Origin: an uncultured Bdellovibrio sp.
Lineage (GTDB): Bacteria; Bdellovibrionota; Bdellovibrionia; Bdellovibrionales; Bdellovibrionaceae
Length of the DNA: 17,793 bases
NCBI RefSeq assembly: GCF_946478835.1
Contig: NZ_CAMLDV010000071.1
Location: 1-17,793 of the forward strand
Reading direction: 5' to 3'
The notes beneath the pieces were generated by a model. It was given only the letters and a program-made list of their open reading frames with translations. It did no database searches and was not told the DNA's origin. This document shows positions 1-7,852 of the stretch, piece after piece. Position 1 is the first letter of the stretch; each line of letters begins with the position of its first letter. Made by a program: the position numbers and the translations under genes.

Positions 1-70
1 GAGAAAAAGAGGTTAAACGGAAGACCCCCCAAAAGCAAACAAATTTGCTAAATTTTAGGAAGGTCCAGGG

Positions 71-119
71 TTTAAATAAAAGCCTTACTTTTCAGCATCT
101 TAGCTTAAAATCAAGGCTT
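71..119 (-). terminator. Terminator-like hairpin after the first secreted protein gene
   Basis: On the minus strand, AAGCCTT (which overlaps the stop codon at 111-113) pairs with AAGGCTT at 79-85. The space between them adds an interrupted inner stem (TTTT/AAAA, then AGC/GCT). The hairpin is followed by TTATTT. A second small hairpin (AGCAAA, loop CAAA, TTTGCT at 34-49) lies further downstream. Both fit transcription termination of the minus-strand gene. The stem is imperfect, so this is a reading of the sequence rather than a textbook terminator. Nothing else is seen in 1-110. Confidence 0.5.
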
Positions 120-1589
120 CAAAAGTTCACGTTTCCAGGCATCACCCAGCTGGAAGTTCTTATTATTGACGACCGCTTCAATCAACTTTCTATGGTCCTC
201 ATATGCTTTTTGCACACCCGGCTTATCGCGGTTCTTGGCGGCGATGACACGCAGCTCGTCCCTTTCGCGGCGAAGGGTTTCAAAAATCACCTCGGCTTTT
301 TCGTTCGAACGCAAAGAGGCCTTACTCTTAATATAGTAGTCAGCTGCCTGCTCATATCTTTCTGCCCGGGCATTGAGTTCCGCGCCCACCAAATAATCCC
401 GCTCAGACTTCGGTGCTTTGGCGTCTTTCATAAAGACTTCATAAGAGTCGGCTGAGTTGCGATAGCGAGCTGTTGCATCTTTCACGTTGCCCGCCACACG
501 CAGCTTGTCTGCTTCAAGACGAGCTTCGTTGGCAAAGTTGCGCGCTTTTTGTGTGTCACTATAAAGACCGGCAACCCCTTGGCGCATCAGAGTGCTTCGC
601 TCTGCATCCGAAAACCCTGCCGCTTTTAAGATATCCGCTTTTTGTTTTAGGTCCGTTGCAGAGTAAGTTCCGTAACCGCGACCAGTTTCAGCGCCGACTT
701 CGTGTGCTTTGATCAAAGCTTGGCGTTGCTGTTCAGAGAGACTCCGGCCTAATAATTTTTCGGCCTCAGCCACTCGCTGCGGATTTGAAAGCTTCGCCAT
801 GCGCGCTAGATCCACAGCTGCCTCAGTCGTTTTTGTAGCGACATTAGCTTCTTTTGCAGCCATGCCGGCGGCTTTTAATAATTTTCCAAGCTTCGGGGCT
901 TTTGCAAGAAGGCCTGCGGCTCCTGCAGGATTTACGACAGAGAAAACTCCATAACAGATCATCTCAGCCTGAGTTTTTGTATCAAAGCACGCAAGCTTCA
1001 CACCTTGTTTTTTAAGATAGTCTTTTCCTTTTTCAAGAAGGCTTTTAGAAACCTGCACCGCTTTATCAAGATCCGCTTTGGTCAGGTCGCCCTTCATATA
1101 CATATACGCATACGCCAAAGGAGCCAAAATCGGATTTGAGAGCATCATGTTGCGAGGTGCGTTTTGAAGAGACGTCTTAAGTGCATTATTGCGACATTCA
1201 ACATTCGTCCAACATGCTTTGATCGCTTCAGCACCTTTGCCTGCGAGTTCAGGAACAGACGCAATGGCATCCCAGAATTCTTTACCTACATCCACCGCGC
1301 CAGAAAAACATCCGCGCAATTGATCAATCGGAGTTGCAATCGCACCATCACACAAAGCTTTTGGATCACACGAACGAATGTGTTTTGCGGCGTCTGCATC
1401 CGCTTTCGCAAGATCTTCGCAGCCCACGGCTTTTTGTTCCCACTTACAAGCCTCGGAAGCCAACTGCAAAGGCTGGGGAACCTTGTCGCACTTTCCAAGA
1501 AGTTGCGAGCACGCCATCGGCAAACTCTGCGACCACGACAGCATTGGAAGAAAAAAACTAATAATAAGGATGAGCAAACTGTTCCGCAT
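111..1589 (-). CDS. Secreted, Cys-rich, helical protein of unknown function
   Basis: Encodes 492 residues. Residues 1-20 form a signal peptide (hydrophobic LLILIISFFLPML, then SWS before Gln21), so the product is probably periplasmic or exported. The first half has about eleven Cys residues (27, 34, 48, 57, 74, 80, 94, 126, 132, 201, 212), consistent with disulfides formed outside the cytoplasm. A short hydrophobic Ala/Gly/Leu-rich stretch lies at about 216-242. Residues 278-345 form a helical module with LLGRSLSEQQ and ILKAAGFSDAE. Residues 351-430 look like degenerate TPR-type helix pairs (NSADSYEVF, YEQAADYYIKSKASL). No catalytic motif is seen and I do not recognise a named family. The gene follows rng on the same strand, but a terminator-like hairpin lies between them, so it probably has its own promoter. 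The Shine-Dalgarno before this ATG is weak. The gene is secure; the function is unknown. Confidence 0.85.
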   Translation of the reverse strand: MRNSLLILIISFFLPMLSWSQSLPMACSQLLGKCDKVPQPLQLASEACKWEQKAVGCEDLAKADADAAKHIRSCDPKALCDGAIATPIDQLRGCFSGAVDVGKEFWDAIASVPELAGKGAEAIKACWTNVECRNNALKTSLQNAPRNMMLSNPILAPLAYAYMYMKGDLTKADLDKAVQVSKSLLEKGKDYLKKQGVKLACFDTKTQAEMICYGVFSVVNPAGAAGLLAKAPKLGKLLKAAGMAAKEANVATKTTEAAVDLARMAKLSNPQRVAEAEKLLGRSLSEQQRQALIKAHEVGAETGRGYGTYSATDLKQKADILKAAGFSDAERSTLMRQGVAGLYSDTQKARNFANEARLEADKLRVAGNVKDATARYRNSADSYEVFMKDAKAPKSERDYLVGAELNARAERYEQAADYYIKSKASLRSNEKAEVIFETLRRERDELRVIAAKNRDKPGVQKAYEDHRKLIEAVVNNKNFQLGDAWKRELLKP

Positions 1590-1632
1590 GATTTTCTAAT
1601 CGGAAATCAATTTGCTGTTCTAAAGAGTTGAT

Positions 1633-1692
1633 GATTTTAAAAACAAAGAGATCCCCAGAAATAAGTCTAGAAATACATCTAATTCCGGGGAT
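1633..1692 (-). terminator. Terminator-like hairpin after rng
   Basis: On the minus strand, ATCCCCGGAA (1683-1692) pairs with TTCTGGGGAT (1651-1660) in a 10-bp stem with one G-U pair. The loop is long (22 nt). The stem is followed by CTCTTTGTTTTTAAAA, a U-rich tract. It lies between rng's stop and the next gene on the same strand. The long loop makes it less ideal than a classical terminator. Confidence 0.5.
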
Positions 1693-1719
1693 TATTTTAA
1701 AGAACTGGGCCAAAAAAAT

Positions 1720-3237
1720 TTAAACAAAGAAAATCTCGTATTGTTCCAAATGGTAGTTCGGTTCAATTTTGAAAGCGACAGAGCGGCCGAGTTTTTTCTC
1801 GATACCTTCTAAACTTTCACCTTCAACTTCGTAAATCCAGTCAACAACTTCGCTGTGACAGTGAATGACAACGTTGGTTTTTTTATTGATCAGCATATCG
1901 GCATCACGCTCTAGCTCACGGAAGATTTCATTTGCAACCGTAGACTTGCGTTTGATGTAGCCTTTTCCATCACAGTACGAGCACGGTTCACACAGTGTCT
2001 TAATCAAGCTTGGACGAATGCGCTTACGGGTCATCTCAACAAGCCCCAACTGTGACATTGAAACGATGTTCGTGCGCGCGCGATCTCGTTGCAGTTCTTC
2101 GGCCAAAGTTTCTAAAACTTTTTCGCGATGAGATTCTTTTTCCATATCAATGAAATCGATGATAATAATCCCGCCGCAATTTCTGATGCGCAGCTGATGC
2201 GCGATCTCGCGAACCGCTTCCAGATTGGTTTTTAAGATCGTGTCTTCTAAATCTTTTTTGCCGACGAACTTCCCTGTGTTGACATCAATGACCACCAAAG
2301 CTTCCGCTTCGTCGATCACGATGTAACCTCCGGACTTGAGCCAGATTTTTCTCTCCATCGAGCGAGAAATTTCAATATCGATGTCGTACAAATCAAACAA
2401 CGGTTTTTGCTCTTCATAAAGCACGATGTTTTGCTTGTACTTCGGCATGAACTGGGAAACGAATTTCACAACTTTTTTGTGAATCTCGACGTTATCCACC
2501 CATACGCTTGTGACATCTTCACTCATAAGGTCACGCAAAGCGCGAAGCTCCACGTCTAATTCTGTGTGAACATTTCCTGGTGTTTTTTTCTTTTCGTAGT
2601 TTTTGAAGATATCTTTGCTGAGGCGATCAAGATACTCGATATCGGCCTTCAACATTTCTTCTGAAGCACCCTCCCCCGCAGTACGCACGATCACACCGCC
2701 GGAAGGATTGATTTTTTGAACAAGCTGACGAAGACGCTCTCTTTCACCTTCATCTTCAATACGACGAGAAATTCCCAAGTGGCGAACAGTAGGAAGAAAG
2801 ACTACGAAACGACCCGGCAAAGACAAGTGTGTTGTGAGCCTTGCTCCTTTTGTGCCGAGGGGATCTTTGGCCACCTGAACTAAAATTGACTGACCCTCTT
2901 TGAGAAGATCTTGAATCGGTGTCTTGTTGTGATGTGTGGGAATTTTATCGTCATCACCCTCATCCAAGGGTTCCTCACGATCTACATCCGAAAGAAAATT
3001 ATCGTCAACATCCTCGCGTATATCGCCGACGTATAAAAATGCGGCCTTTTCTAGACCAATGTCTACGAAGGCGGCTTGCATGCCCGGCAAGACGCGAATG
3101 ACAGTGCCGCGGTGAATAGACCCGACCAAGGTCGGAGAAGTTTTTCGTTCAATTTTGAGGTCCGAAAGAATTCCGGTATCGACATAGGCAACACGAGTCT
3201 CTTGAGGGCGAACGTTGATGAGAATTTCTGCAGACAC
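1720..3237 (-). CDS. rng: Ribonuclease G/E family endoribonuclease
   Basis: Encodes 505 residues, the size of RNase G and not of full RNase E, which carries a long C-terminal scaffold. RNase G/E enzymes cut single-stranded AU-rich RNA in rRNA maturation and mRNA decay in the cytoplasm. The S1 RNA-binding region is at about 36-130 (GSIHRGTVIRVLPGMQAAFVDIG). The catalytic metal-binding aspartates are Asp318 in IDVNTGKF and Asp361 in IIIDFIDM, 43 residues apart as in RNase E (D303/D346). The zinc-link cysteines lie in CEPCSYCDGKG. An acidic stretch at about 72-98 (REDVDDN to DEGDDDK) interrupts the S1 region. The start is GTG with AGGAGG five bases upstream (3243-3248 on the plus strand). It is divergent from pilT. 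The family is secure; RNase G rather than a short RNase E is inferred from length. Confidence 0.95.
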   Translation of the reverse strand: MSAEILINVRPQETRVAYVDTGILSDLKIERKTSPTLVGSIHRGTVIRVLPGMQAAFVDIGLEKAAFLYVGDIREDVDDNFLSDVDREEPLDEGDDDKIPTHHNKTPIQDLLKEGQSILVQVAKDPLGTKGARLTTHLSLPGRFVVFLPTVRHLGISRRIEDEGERERLRQLVQKINPSGGVIVRTAGEGASEEMLKADIEYLDRLSKDIFKNYEKKKTPGNVHTELDVELRALRDLMSEDVTSVWVDNVEIHKKVVKFVSQFMPKYKQNIVLYEEQKPLFDLYDIDIEISRSMERKIWLKSGGYIVIDEAEALVVIDVNTGKFVGKKDLEDTILKTNLEAVREIAHQLRIRNCGGIIIIDFIDMEKESHREKVLETLAEELQRDRARTNIVSMSQLGLVEMTRKRIRPSLIKTLCEPCSYCDGKGYIKRKSTVANEIFRELERDADMLINKKTNVVIHCHSEVVDWIYEVEGESLEGIEKKLGRSVAFKIEPNYHLEQYEIFFV

Positions 3238-3309
3238 AAGATCCTCCTGAAAACACTAAGGAACACACACTACATCTACTTCATTAGTCCAGAAACAAGA
3301 CCGATAGCA

Positions 3310-3325
3310 AATATTATTTAATATT
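3310..3325. repeat. AT-rich inverted repeat between rng and pilT
   Basis: AATATTA-TT-TAATATT is a perfect 7-bp inverted repeat in the 142-bp divergent region between rng and pilT. It sits about 55 bp before pilT's start and 75 bp before rng's start. It could be an operator or part of overlapping promoters. No clear -35/-10 pair was identified for either gene. AT-rich palindromes also arise by chance. Confidence 0.35.
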
Positions 3326-3379
3326 GAAGCATATCTGACCGAAAAGATCATGGAAATAGAGCCTTTACGGAGAGTAACG

Positions 3380-4483
3380 ATGGCAACAATTGATGAACTG
3401 TTTAAACTCATGGTGGAACAAGGAGCATCCGACTTGCATATCACAAGCGGTGCGCCTCCGTATCTTCGCCTTCATGGAAACATGGTTCCATTGAACTATC
3501 GCGAACTCACCAATCAAGACGTGCAAGGTCTGCTCTTCGAAATTCTTTCTGAAAAGCAAAAGAAAGCCTTCGTTGAAAAATGGGAATTGGATTTCGCTTA
3601 CACTTTGTCAGGCATTGGTCGTTTTCGTTGCAATATCTTTATGCAAAGAAAAGGGCTTGGCGCCGTTATGCGTATCATCCCTGAAAAAATTAAAACTGCG
3701 CAAGAATTGGGCGTGCCACCATCAGTGATGGATTTGATCGATTGCGATCGCGGTTTGATTCTTGTAACAGGTCCAACAGGTTCTGGTAAATCGACGACCT
3801 TGGCTGCGATGATCCATCAAATCAACATGACTCGCGAAGCGCACATCATCACGGTTGAAGATCCTATCGAGTTCGTTCATCCAAACTTAAAAGCTTTGGT
3901 GAACCAACGTGAAGTGGGAAGTCATACAAAAAGTTTTGCGAACGCTTTGAAAGCGGCTCTGCGTGAAGACCCGGATATCTTGCTCGTGGGTGAGTTGCGT
4001 GACTTGGAAACGATTTCTTTGGCACTGACCGCCGCAGAAACGGGTCACATCGTGTTTGGTACTCTTCATACGAACAGTGCTGCAAAAACTATTGACCGTA
4101 TCATTGACGTTTTCCCGGCGGGACAACAACAACAAATCCGTACGATGCTGGCAGAAAGTTTGCGCGGAGTTGTCGCGCAAACACTTTTCTCTCGCGCGGA
4201 TGGACAAGGTCGTGTGGCTGCTTACGAAATTATGAGAAATACAAAAGCCATCTCGAACTTGATTCGTGAAGGTAAAGTCCACCAAATTCCTTCGGCGATG
4301 CAAACAGGCTCAAGCCAAGGGATGGTGCTCTTCGAAAAATACATCGAAGACTTGGTTCGCAAAGGAAAAGTTTCTGCAGCCGATGCGAAAACTTTCCTCG
4401 GCCAGGCCGGCGGTGGAGATACAACCGTTCAAGGCGGAACTCTTGCTGGAAGTTCAGCGGGCCCAAGAACGAAAGTGGGATAA
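3380..4483 (+). CDS. pilT: Type IV pilus retraction ATPase PilT
   Basis: Encodes 367 residues from the ATG at 3380. That start has CGGAGAG just upstream and gives the usual PilT N-terminus (MATIDELFKLMVEQGASDLH). An in-frame ATG at 3350 lacks a ribosome site and would add ten atypical residues. PilT hexamers hydrolyse ATP at the inner-membrane base of the pilus and drive pilin disassembly and retraction. Visible motifs are Walker A GPTGSGKST (131-139, Lys137), the Asp-box (ITVEDPIEFVH), Walker B LLVGELRD with Glu205, and the His-box (ETGHIVFGTLHT). The C-terminal AESLRGVVAQ motif is typical of PilT rather than the assembly ATPase PilB. A Gly/Thr-rich tail ends the protein. No other pilus gene is adjacent. 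Bdellovibrio uses type IV pili in prey entry, so a role there is plausible. Confidence 0.96.
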   Translation: MATIDELFKLMVEQGASDLHITSGAPPYLRLHGNMVPLNYRELTNQDVQGLLFEILSEKQKKAFVEKWELDFAYTLSGIGRFRCNIFMQRKGLGAVMRIIPEKIKTAQELGVPPSVMDLIDCDRGLILVTGPTGSGKSTTLAAMIHQINMTREAHIITVEDPIEFVHPNLKALVNQREVGSHTKSFANALKAALREDPDILLVGELRDLETISLALTAAETGHIVFGTLHTNSAAKTIDRIIDVFPAGQQQQIRTMLAESLRGVVAQTLFSRADGQGRVAAYEIMRNTKAISNLIREGKVHQIPSAMQTGSSQGMVLFEKYIEDLVRKGKVSAADAKTFLGQAGGGDTTVQGGTLAGSSAGPRTKVG

Positions 4484-4487
4484 AAAT

Positions 4488-4862
4488 TTAAAAGCTGTAT
4501 GTAAGTTGAATCAATGGAGGGGCTTTAGCATAGGATGCTGAGGCCCTTCGACTTTTTAGATCTTGCTCAAGCACTTGTGAATAATCGTGAGTCGGTGGCG
4601 CAGGCTGCGAAGAGTCATAAAGAACATATCCGACTCCCCCGACAAAGCCGAGCAGAGCCCCTAATGTGATATTGTTTGTATGTTCTTGAGGCTCTCCATA
4701 GAAGGAAAGCGTGCTCAGGCCTAGGATTGCGCCGCCTAAGCTTGCAAAAAGAACCGTCGCGACGTTGCGCTTAACGGTTCTGTTGGTCTGTGAAAAAGAG
4801 GCTTGAGAAGTGAAGATAATGAGTGCTGCTAGTAAAACTGAGGTCCACTTCTGTGGGGTCAT
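4488..4862 (-). CDS. Small exported membrane protein of unknown function
   Basis: Encodes 124 residues from the ATG at 4862-4860, which has AGGAGG six bases upstream. An upstream in-frame TTG would place the start inside that ribosome site. An N-terminal signal peptide or anchor (WTSVLLAALIIFTSQASFSQ) is followed by two Gly-rich hydrophobic segments, about 34-54 (VATVLFASLGGAILGLSTL) and 65-82 (ITLGALLGFVGGVGYVLY). The glycine spacing suggests tightly packed helices. The C-terminal 40 residues are polar. No family is recognised. The stop is 4 bp from pilT's stop (convergent), and the 3' end contains a terminator hairpin that serves pilT on the other strand. Its promoter must lie in the 59 bp shared with deoC. 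Confidence 0.75.
   Translation of the reverse strand: MTPQKWTSVLLAALIIFTSQASFSQTNRTVKRNVATVLFASLGGAILGLSTLSFYGEPQEHTNNITLGALLGFVGGVGYVLYDSSQPAPPTHDYSQVLEQDLKSRRASASYAKAPPLIQLTYSF
4520..4557 (+). terminator. Rho-independent terminator of pilT, inside the convergent gene
   Basis: GGGCTTTAGCAT (4520-4531) pairs with ATGCTGAGGCCC (4535-4546) through 12 bp including two G-U pairs. The loop is three bases. TTCGACTTTTT follows at 4547-4557. The U-tract is on the plus strand only, so the hairpin terminates pilT transcripts 37 bp after the stop. The same bases encode the C-terminal part of the minus-strand protein. Confidence 0.8.
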
Positions 4863-4905
4863 GATTGCCTCCTGCAATGAACTAAGATAACTTTTCTTAT
4901 TTAAA

Positions 4906-4917
4906 CACCCCGAGGTG
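4906..4917 (+). promoter_or_regulatory. Small hairpin covering the deoC ribosome-binding site
   Basis: CACC-CCGA-GGTG forms a 4-bp stem whose 3' arm is most of the deoC Shine-Dalgarno GAGGTG (4912-4917), four bases before the GTG start. If stable it would lower deoC initiation. The stem is short, so the effect is uncertain. Confidence 0.3.
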
Positions 4918-4921
4918 CCCT

Positions 4922-5584
4922 GTGCAACTAAGTCGTTATATTGATCACACTCTTTTGAAGCCTGAAGCGCAATTAGCGCAAATTGAAAAACTCTGCGCGG
5001 AAGCGAAAGCGAACAACTTTTTTAGCGTCTGCGTGAATACGTCTTACGTTTCCACGTGTGCGAAGCTTCTTGCGGATTCTTCTGTGAAAGTCTGCTGCGT
5101 TGTGGGCTTTCCTTTGGGAGCTATGGATACAGTCAGCAAGGCTTTTGAAACTGAGACTGCCATTAAAAACGGTGCTGATGAAATCGATATGGTGATTCAA
5201 GTCGGCGCTTTGAAAGATCGTCGTCTGGATTATGTTCGTGATGATATCAAGGCTGTTGTGAAAGCGGCTCAAGGTCGCACTGTGAAAGTGATCATCGAAA
5301 CTTCTTTGTTAAATCAAGAAGACAAAACTTTGGCGTGCAAAGCCGCTCTTGAAGCCGGTGCGCATTTCGTAAAAACATCCACGGGTTTTGGCGGTGGTGG
5401 CGCGACGATTGAAGATGTAAAATTGATGAAGTCCGTTGTCGGCGACAAAATGGAAGTGAAAGCTTCAGGTGGGATAAAAGATGCCGCGCAAGCACGCGCG
5501 ATGATTGAAGCAGGTGCCACTCGTCTTGGCACAAGCTCAGGCGTCACGATTGTTCAAGGTGGCACCGTTCAAGGAGGTTACTAA
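4922..5584 (+). CDS. deoC: Deoxyribose-phosphate aldolase
   Basis: Encodes 220 residues, the usual length of the short bacterial DeoC type. The cytoplasmic class I aldolase splits 2-deoxy-D-ribose-5-phosphate into glyceraldehyde-3-phosphate and acetaldehyde. The Schiff-base lysine is Lys151 in FVKTSTGFG. Other active-site residues are Asp89 in GADEIDMV and Lys180 in KASGGIKD. The N-terminal [11 protein letters not shown] is characteristic. The start is GTG with GAGGTG four bases upstream. It is the first gene of a nucleoside-catabolism operon: its TAA shares one base with pdp's ATG, and the pdp ribosome site AAGGAGGT lies within the deoC 3' end. Phosphopentomutase (deoB), needed to feed deoxyribose-1-phosphate from the next two enzymes into DeoC, is absent from this window. 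Confidence 0.96.
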   Translation: MQLSRYIDHTLLKPEAQLAQIEKLCAEAKANNFFSVCVNTSYVSTCAKLLADSSVKVCCVVGFPLGAMDTVSKAFETETAIKNGADEIDMVIQVGALKDRRLDYVRDDIKAVVKAAQGRTVKVIIETSLLNQEDKTLACKAALEAGAHFVKTSTGFGGGGATIEDVKLMKSVVGDKMEVKASGGIKDAAQARAMIEAGATRLGTSSGVTIVQGGTVQGGY

Positions 5585-6903
5585 TGGCATTTCTTCCGGC
5601 AGAAATTATTAAGGCAAAACGCAATGGTGGATCTCTGAACTATGACGAGATCAACGAATTTATTTTGGGTTATGCTCGTGGGCAGATTCCTGATTATCAG
5701 ATGTCGGCTCTTTTGATGGCGATTTATTTCCGCGGCATGACGACGGAAGAAACTTTGTCGTTAACAAAAGCGATGCTTCACTCGGGCGAAGTCGTAGATT
5801 TTTCTTCTGTGGCGGGATTTAAAGTTGATAAACACTCCACAGGTGGCGTTGGTGATAAAACAAGTTTGATTTTGGGTCCTATTGTTGCCGCAGCAGGTGT
5901 TCCGGTTCCGATGATTTCCGGTCGTGGTCTTGGTCACACCGGTGGAACTTTGGATAAGCTTGAATCCATTCCTGGATTTAACACGCAAAAATCTTTAACA
6001 GAGTTTGTGGACCTTGTTCGCAAACATTTAATTTGTTTTATTGGACAAACAAAAGAGATCTGCCCTGCTGATAAAAAAATCTATGCCCTTCGTGATGTGA
6101 CGGCGACAGTTGAAAGTCTGCCTTTGATTTGCGCTTCCATCATGTCAAAAAAATTAGCAGAAGGTGTTGATGGACTTGTCCTTGATGTGAAGTACGGTTC
6201 AGGTGCCTTTATGAAAACTCCGGCGATGGCCGAAGAGTTGGCTTTGAATCTCATGGCGATTGCTCGCGGTTACGGCAAAAAAGTCACTTCACTTTTAACA
6301 AATATGGATCAACCTTTGGGCCGCTATGCAGGAAACTCCCTGGAAGTTGAAGAGTGTGTTGCCATCATGAAGAACGAAAAATTCATGGGACCTGGTGGTT
6401 ATGATCTTTACGAAGACACGCGTGAACTGAGTTTGCGACTTTCTGCTCACATGTTGTTATTAGCGGGCGTTGGTAAGAATGAAGAAGAGTCTTACAAAGT
6501 TGCAAGTGAGATGCTCACTTCTGGAAAAGCCATGGCGAAGTTTGAAGAACTTTGCTCCATCCACGGCGGAAATTTAAAAGCGCTTCCTAAACCAAAATAT
6601 AACGTGAATATAACCACGGATAAACCTGGTTTCGTGCATGCGTTTCATACGGAAAGTATTGGCGTTGCTGGCATTATCATCAAAGCAGGACGCGCTCAGA
6701 CGACGGATATTATTGCTCCCACTGCGGGCATTGAATTTCATGTGAAAGTGGGCGATGAAGTGAAAGCCGGGGACACCGTCTTCACACTGCATGGCGATGA
6801 TAAAGATTTGTTGATGTCAGCAGTTCCGCTCTTGAAATCAGCAATCACTATTTCCTTGCCAAAAATTGCAAAGCCTAGTTTGATACTCAAGACATTGAGC
6901 TAA
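5584..6903 (+). CDS. pdp: Pyrimidine-nucleoside/thymidine phosphorylase
   Basis: Encodes 439 residues, as expected for the family (about 430-440). It catalyses phosphorolysis of thymidine or pyrimidine nucleosides to the free base and (deoxy)ribose-1-phosphate in the cytoplasm. Visible motifs are the phosphate-binding KHSTGGVGDKTS (83-94), the family signature SGRGLGHTGGTLDKLESIPG (112-131), base-contacting residues in YALRDVTATVESLPLICAS, and DVKYGSGAFMKT. It has the helical lobe, alpha/beta domain and C-terminal domain order of the DeoA/Pdp family. Thymidine-only (DeoA) versus broad pyrimidine (Pdp) specificity cannot be settled by eye, so the symbol could equally be deoA. It is translationally coupled to deoC (TAATG, strong Shine-Dalgarno) and overlaps punA by one base in the same way. 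Confidence 0.95.
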   Translation: MAFLPAEIIKAKRNGGSLNYDEINEFILGYARGQIPDYQMSALLMAIYFRGMTTEETLSLTKAMLHSGEVVDFSSVAGFKVDKHSTGGVGDKTSLILGPIVAAAGVPVPMISGRGLGHTGGTLDKLESIPGFNTQKSLTEFVDLVRKHLICFIGQTKEICPADKKIYALRDVTATVESLPLICASIMSKKLAEGVDGLVLDVKYGSGAFMKTPAMAEELALNLMAIARGYGKKVTSLLTNMDQPLGRYAGNSLEVEECVAIMKNEKFMGPGGYDLYEDTRELSLRLSAHMLLLAGVGKNEEESYKVASEMLTSGKAMAKFEELCSIHGGNLKALPKPKYNVNITTDKPGFVHAFHTESIGVAGIIIKAGRAQTTDIIAPTAGIEFHVKVGDEVKAGDTVFTLHGDDKDLLMSAVPLLKSAITISLPKIAKPSLILKTLS

Positions 6904-7757
6904 TGCTCGATTTGTCCGCACGAGAAAAAAAGGAACGTATTTTGGTACTTAATAAGCTTCAAGAAACTGTCAGCTACATCCGCACAAAGACATCGGCAAA
7001 ACCGAAGATTGGTGTCGTGTTGGGCTCGGGTCTTGGCGCTTTTGTTAAGGACGTTGAGGTGGAGTGCACACTCCCCTACAAAGAAATTCCGCATTTTTCT
7101 CCGCCAACAGTCGAAGGCCATTCCGGAAATTTGATTTTCGGAAAAGTCGGCAATCAATCCATCGTGATTCTTCAAGGTCGCAATCACTACTATGAAGGTC
7201 ACAGCATGGAGTCTGTCGTGTTCCCAACAAGAACACTGGCGATGTTGGGCATTGAGACTTTGATTTTGACTAACTCTGCGGGCGGCTTCGGCGAAAACAT
7301 GCAAGCCGGAGATTTTATGATCATCGAAGATCATATTAATCTTATGGGCACGAATCCTTTGATGGGACCAAACATCAAGGAACTTGGCCCTCGTTTTCCT
7401 GATATGACGGAAGCTTACGACAAGCGCCTGATCGAAGTGATGGAAGAATTGCTTTTAAAACAAGGCACTCGCTTTCACAAAGGCGTTTACTGTGGCGTAA
7501 GTGGTCCGACTTATGAAACTCCTGCGGAAGTTCGTTATTTGAAACTCATTGGTGGAAAAGCTGTCGGTATGAGTACAGTGCCAGAAACCATTGCTGCCAA
7601 TCATCTGGGCCTTCGTGTAGCGGCTTTAAGCTGCATTACAAATTTGGCGGCAGGTGTTTCTTCTCAAAAACTTTCGCACGATGAGGTTACGGAAACCGCT
7701 AAAAGAGTGGAATCTCAGTTCATTTCTTTCTTAAAAGAATTCATCGGTCAGATCTGA
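6903..7757 (+). CDS. punA: Purine-nucleoside phosphorylase, trimeric 6-oxopurine type
   Basis: Encodes 284 residues from the ATG at 6903, which shares one base with pdp's TAA. It catalyses phosphorolysis of (deoxy)inosine and (deoxy)guanosine to the base and sugar-1-phosphate. Motifs are the phosphate loop GSGLG (41-45), EGHSGN, GRNHYYEGH (92-100), TNSAGG, NPLMGPN, SGPTYETPAE, and VGMSTVPE. The Asn in CITNLAAG corresponds to the residue that selects 6-oxopurines in trimeric phosphorylases, so adenosine is probably a poor substrate. The start is open to question. No good ribosome site precedes 6903, while a TTG at 6942 (codon 14) follows AAAAAAAGGAACG and would give 271 residues, nearer the family norm. 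It is the last gene of deoC-pdp-punA. Confidence 0.94.
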   Translation: MLDLSAREKKERILVLNKLQETVSYIRTKTSAKPKIGVVLGSGLGAFVKDVEVECTLPYKEIPHFSPPTVEGHSGNLIFGKVGNQSIVILQGRNHYYEGHSMESVVFPTRTLAMLGIETLILTNSAGGFGENMQAGDFMIIEDHINLMGTNPLMGPNIKELGPRFPDMTEAYDKRLIEVMEELLLKQGTRFHKGVYCGVSGPTYETPAEVRYLKLIGGKAVGMSTVPETIAANHLGLRVAALSCITNLAAGVSSQKLSHDEVTETAKRVESQFISFLKEFIGQI

Positions 7758-7807
7758 AGATTCTTCAGCTCCAATACCTTGGACCTCTCAAAGTATTTTA
7801 GGTCCAG
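7754..7807. repeat. Two inverted repeats after punA
   Basis: CTGAAGA-T-TCTTCAG (7754-7768) is a perfect palindrome overlapping the punA stop. TGGACCT (7780-7786) pairs with AGGTCCA (7800-7806), extended by a G-U pair, around a 13-base loop containing AAAGTATTTT. Neither is followed by a clear U-tract. They may be weak termination or RNA-protecting hairpins, or an operator for the promoter just downstream. Confidence 0.45.
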
Positions 7808-7836
7808 TTTCACCCTTCTAGCCTCAAAATAAGACA

Positions 7837-7842
7837 TATAAT
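7837..7842 (+). promoter_or_regulatory. -10 box of the protease gene promoter
   Basis: TATAAT is a perfect sigma-70 type -10 hexamer. No good -35 hexamer lies 16-18 bp upstream (CCTTCT at 7814-7819), so the promoter may need an activator or another contact. Transcription would start at about 7849, giving a 5' leader of about 70 bases before the protease ATG. Confidence 0.5.
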
Positions 7843-7852
7843 GACCGAAGAG

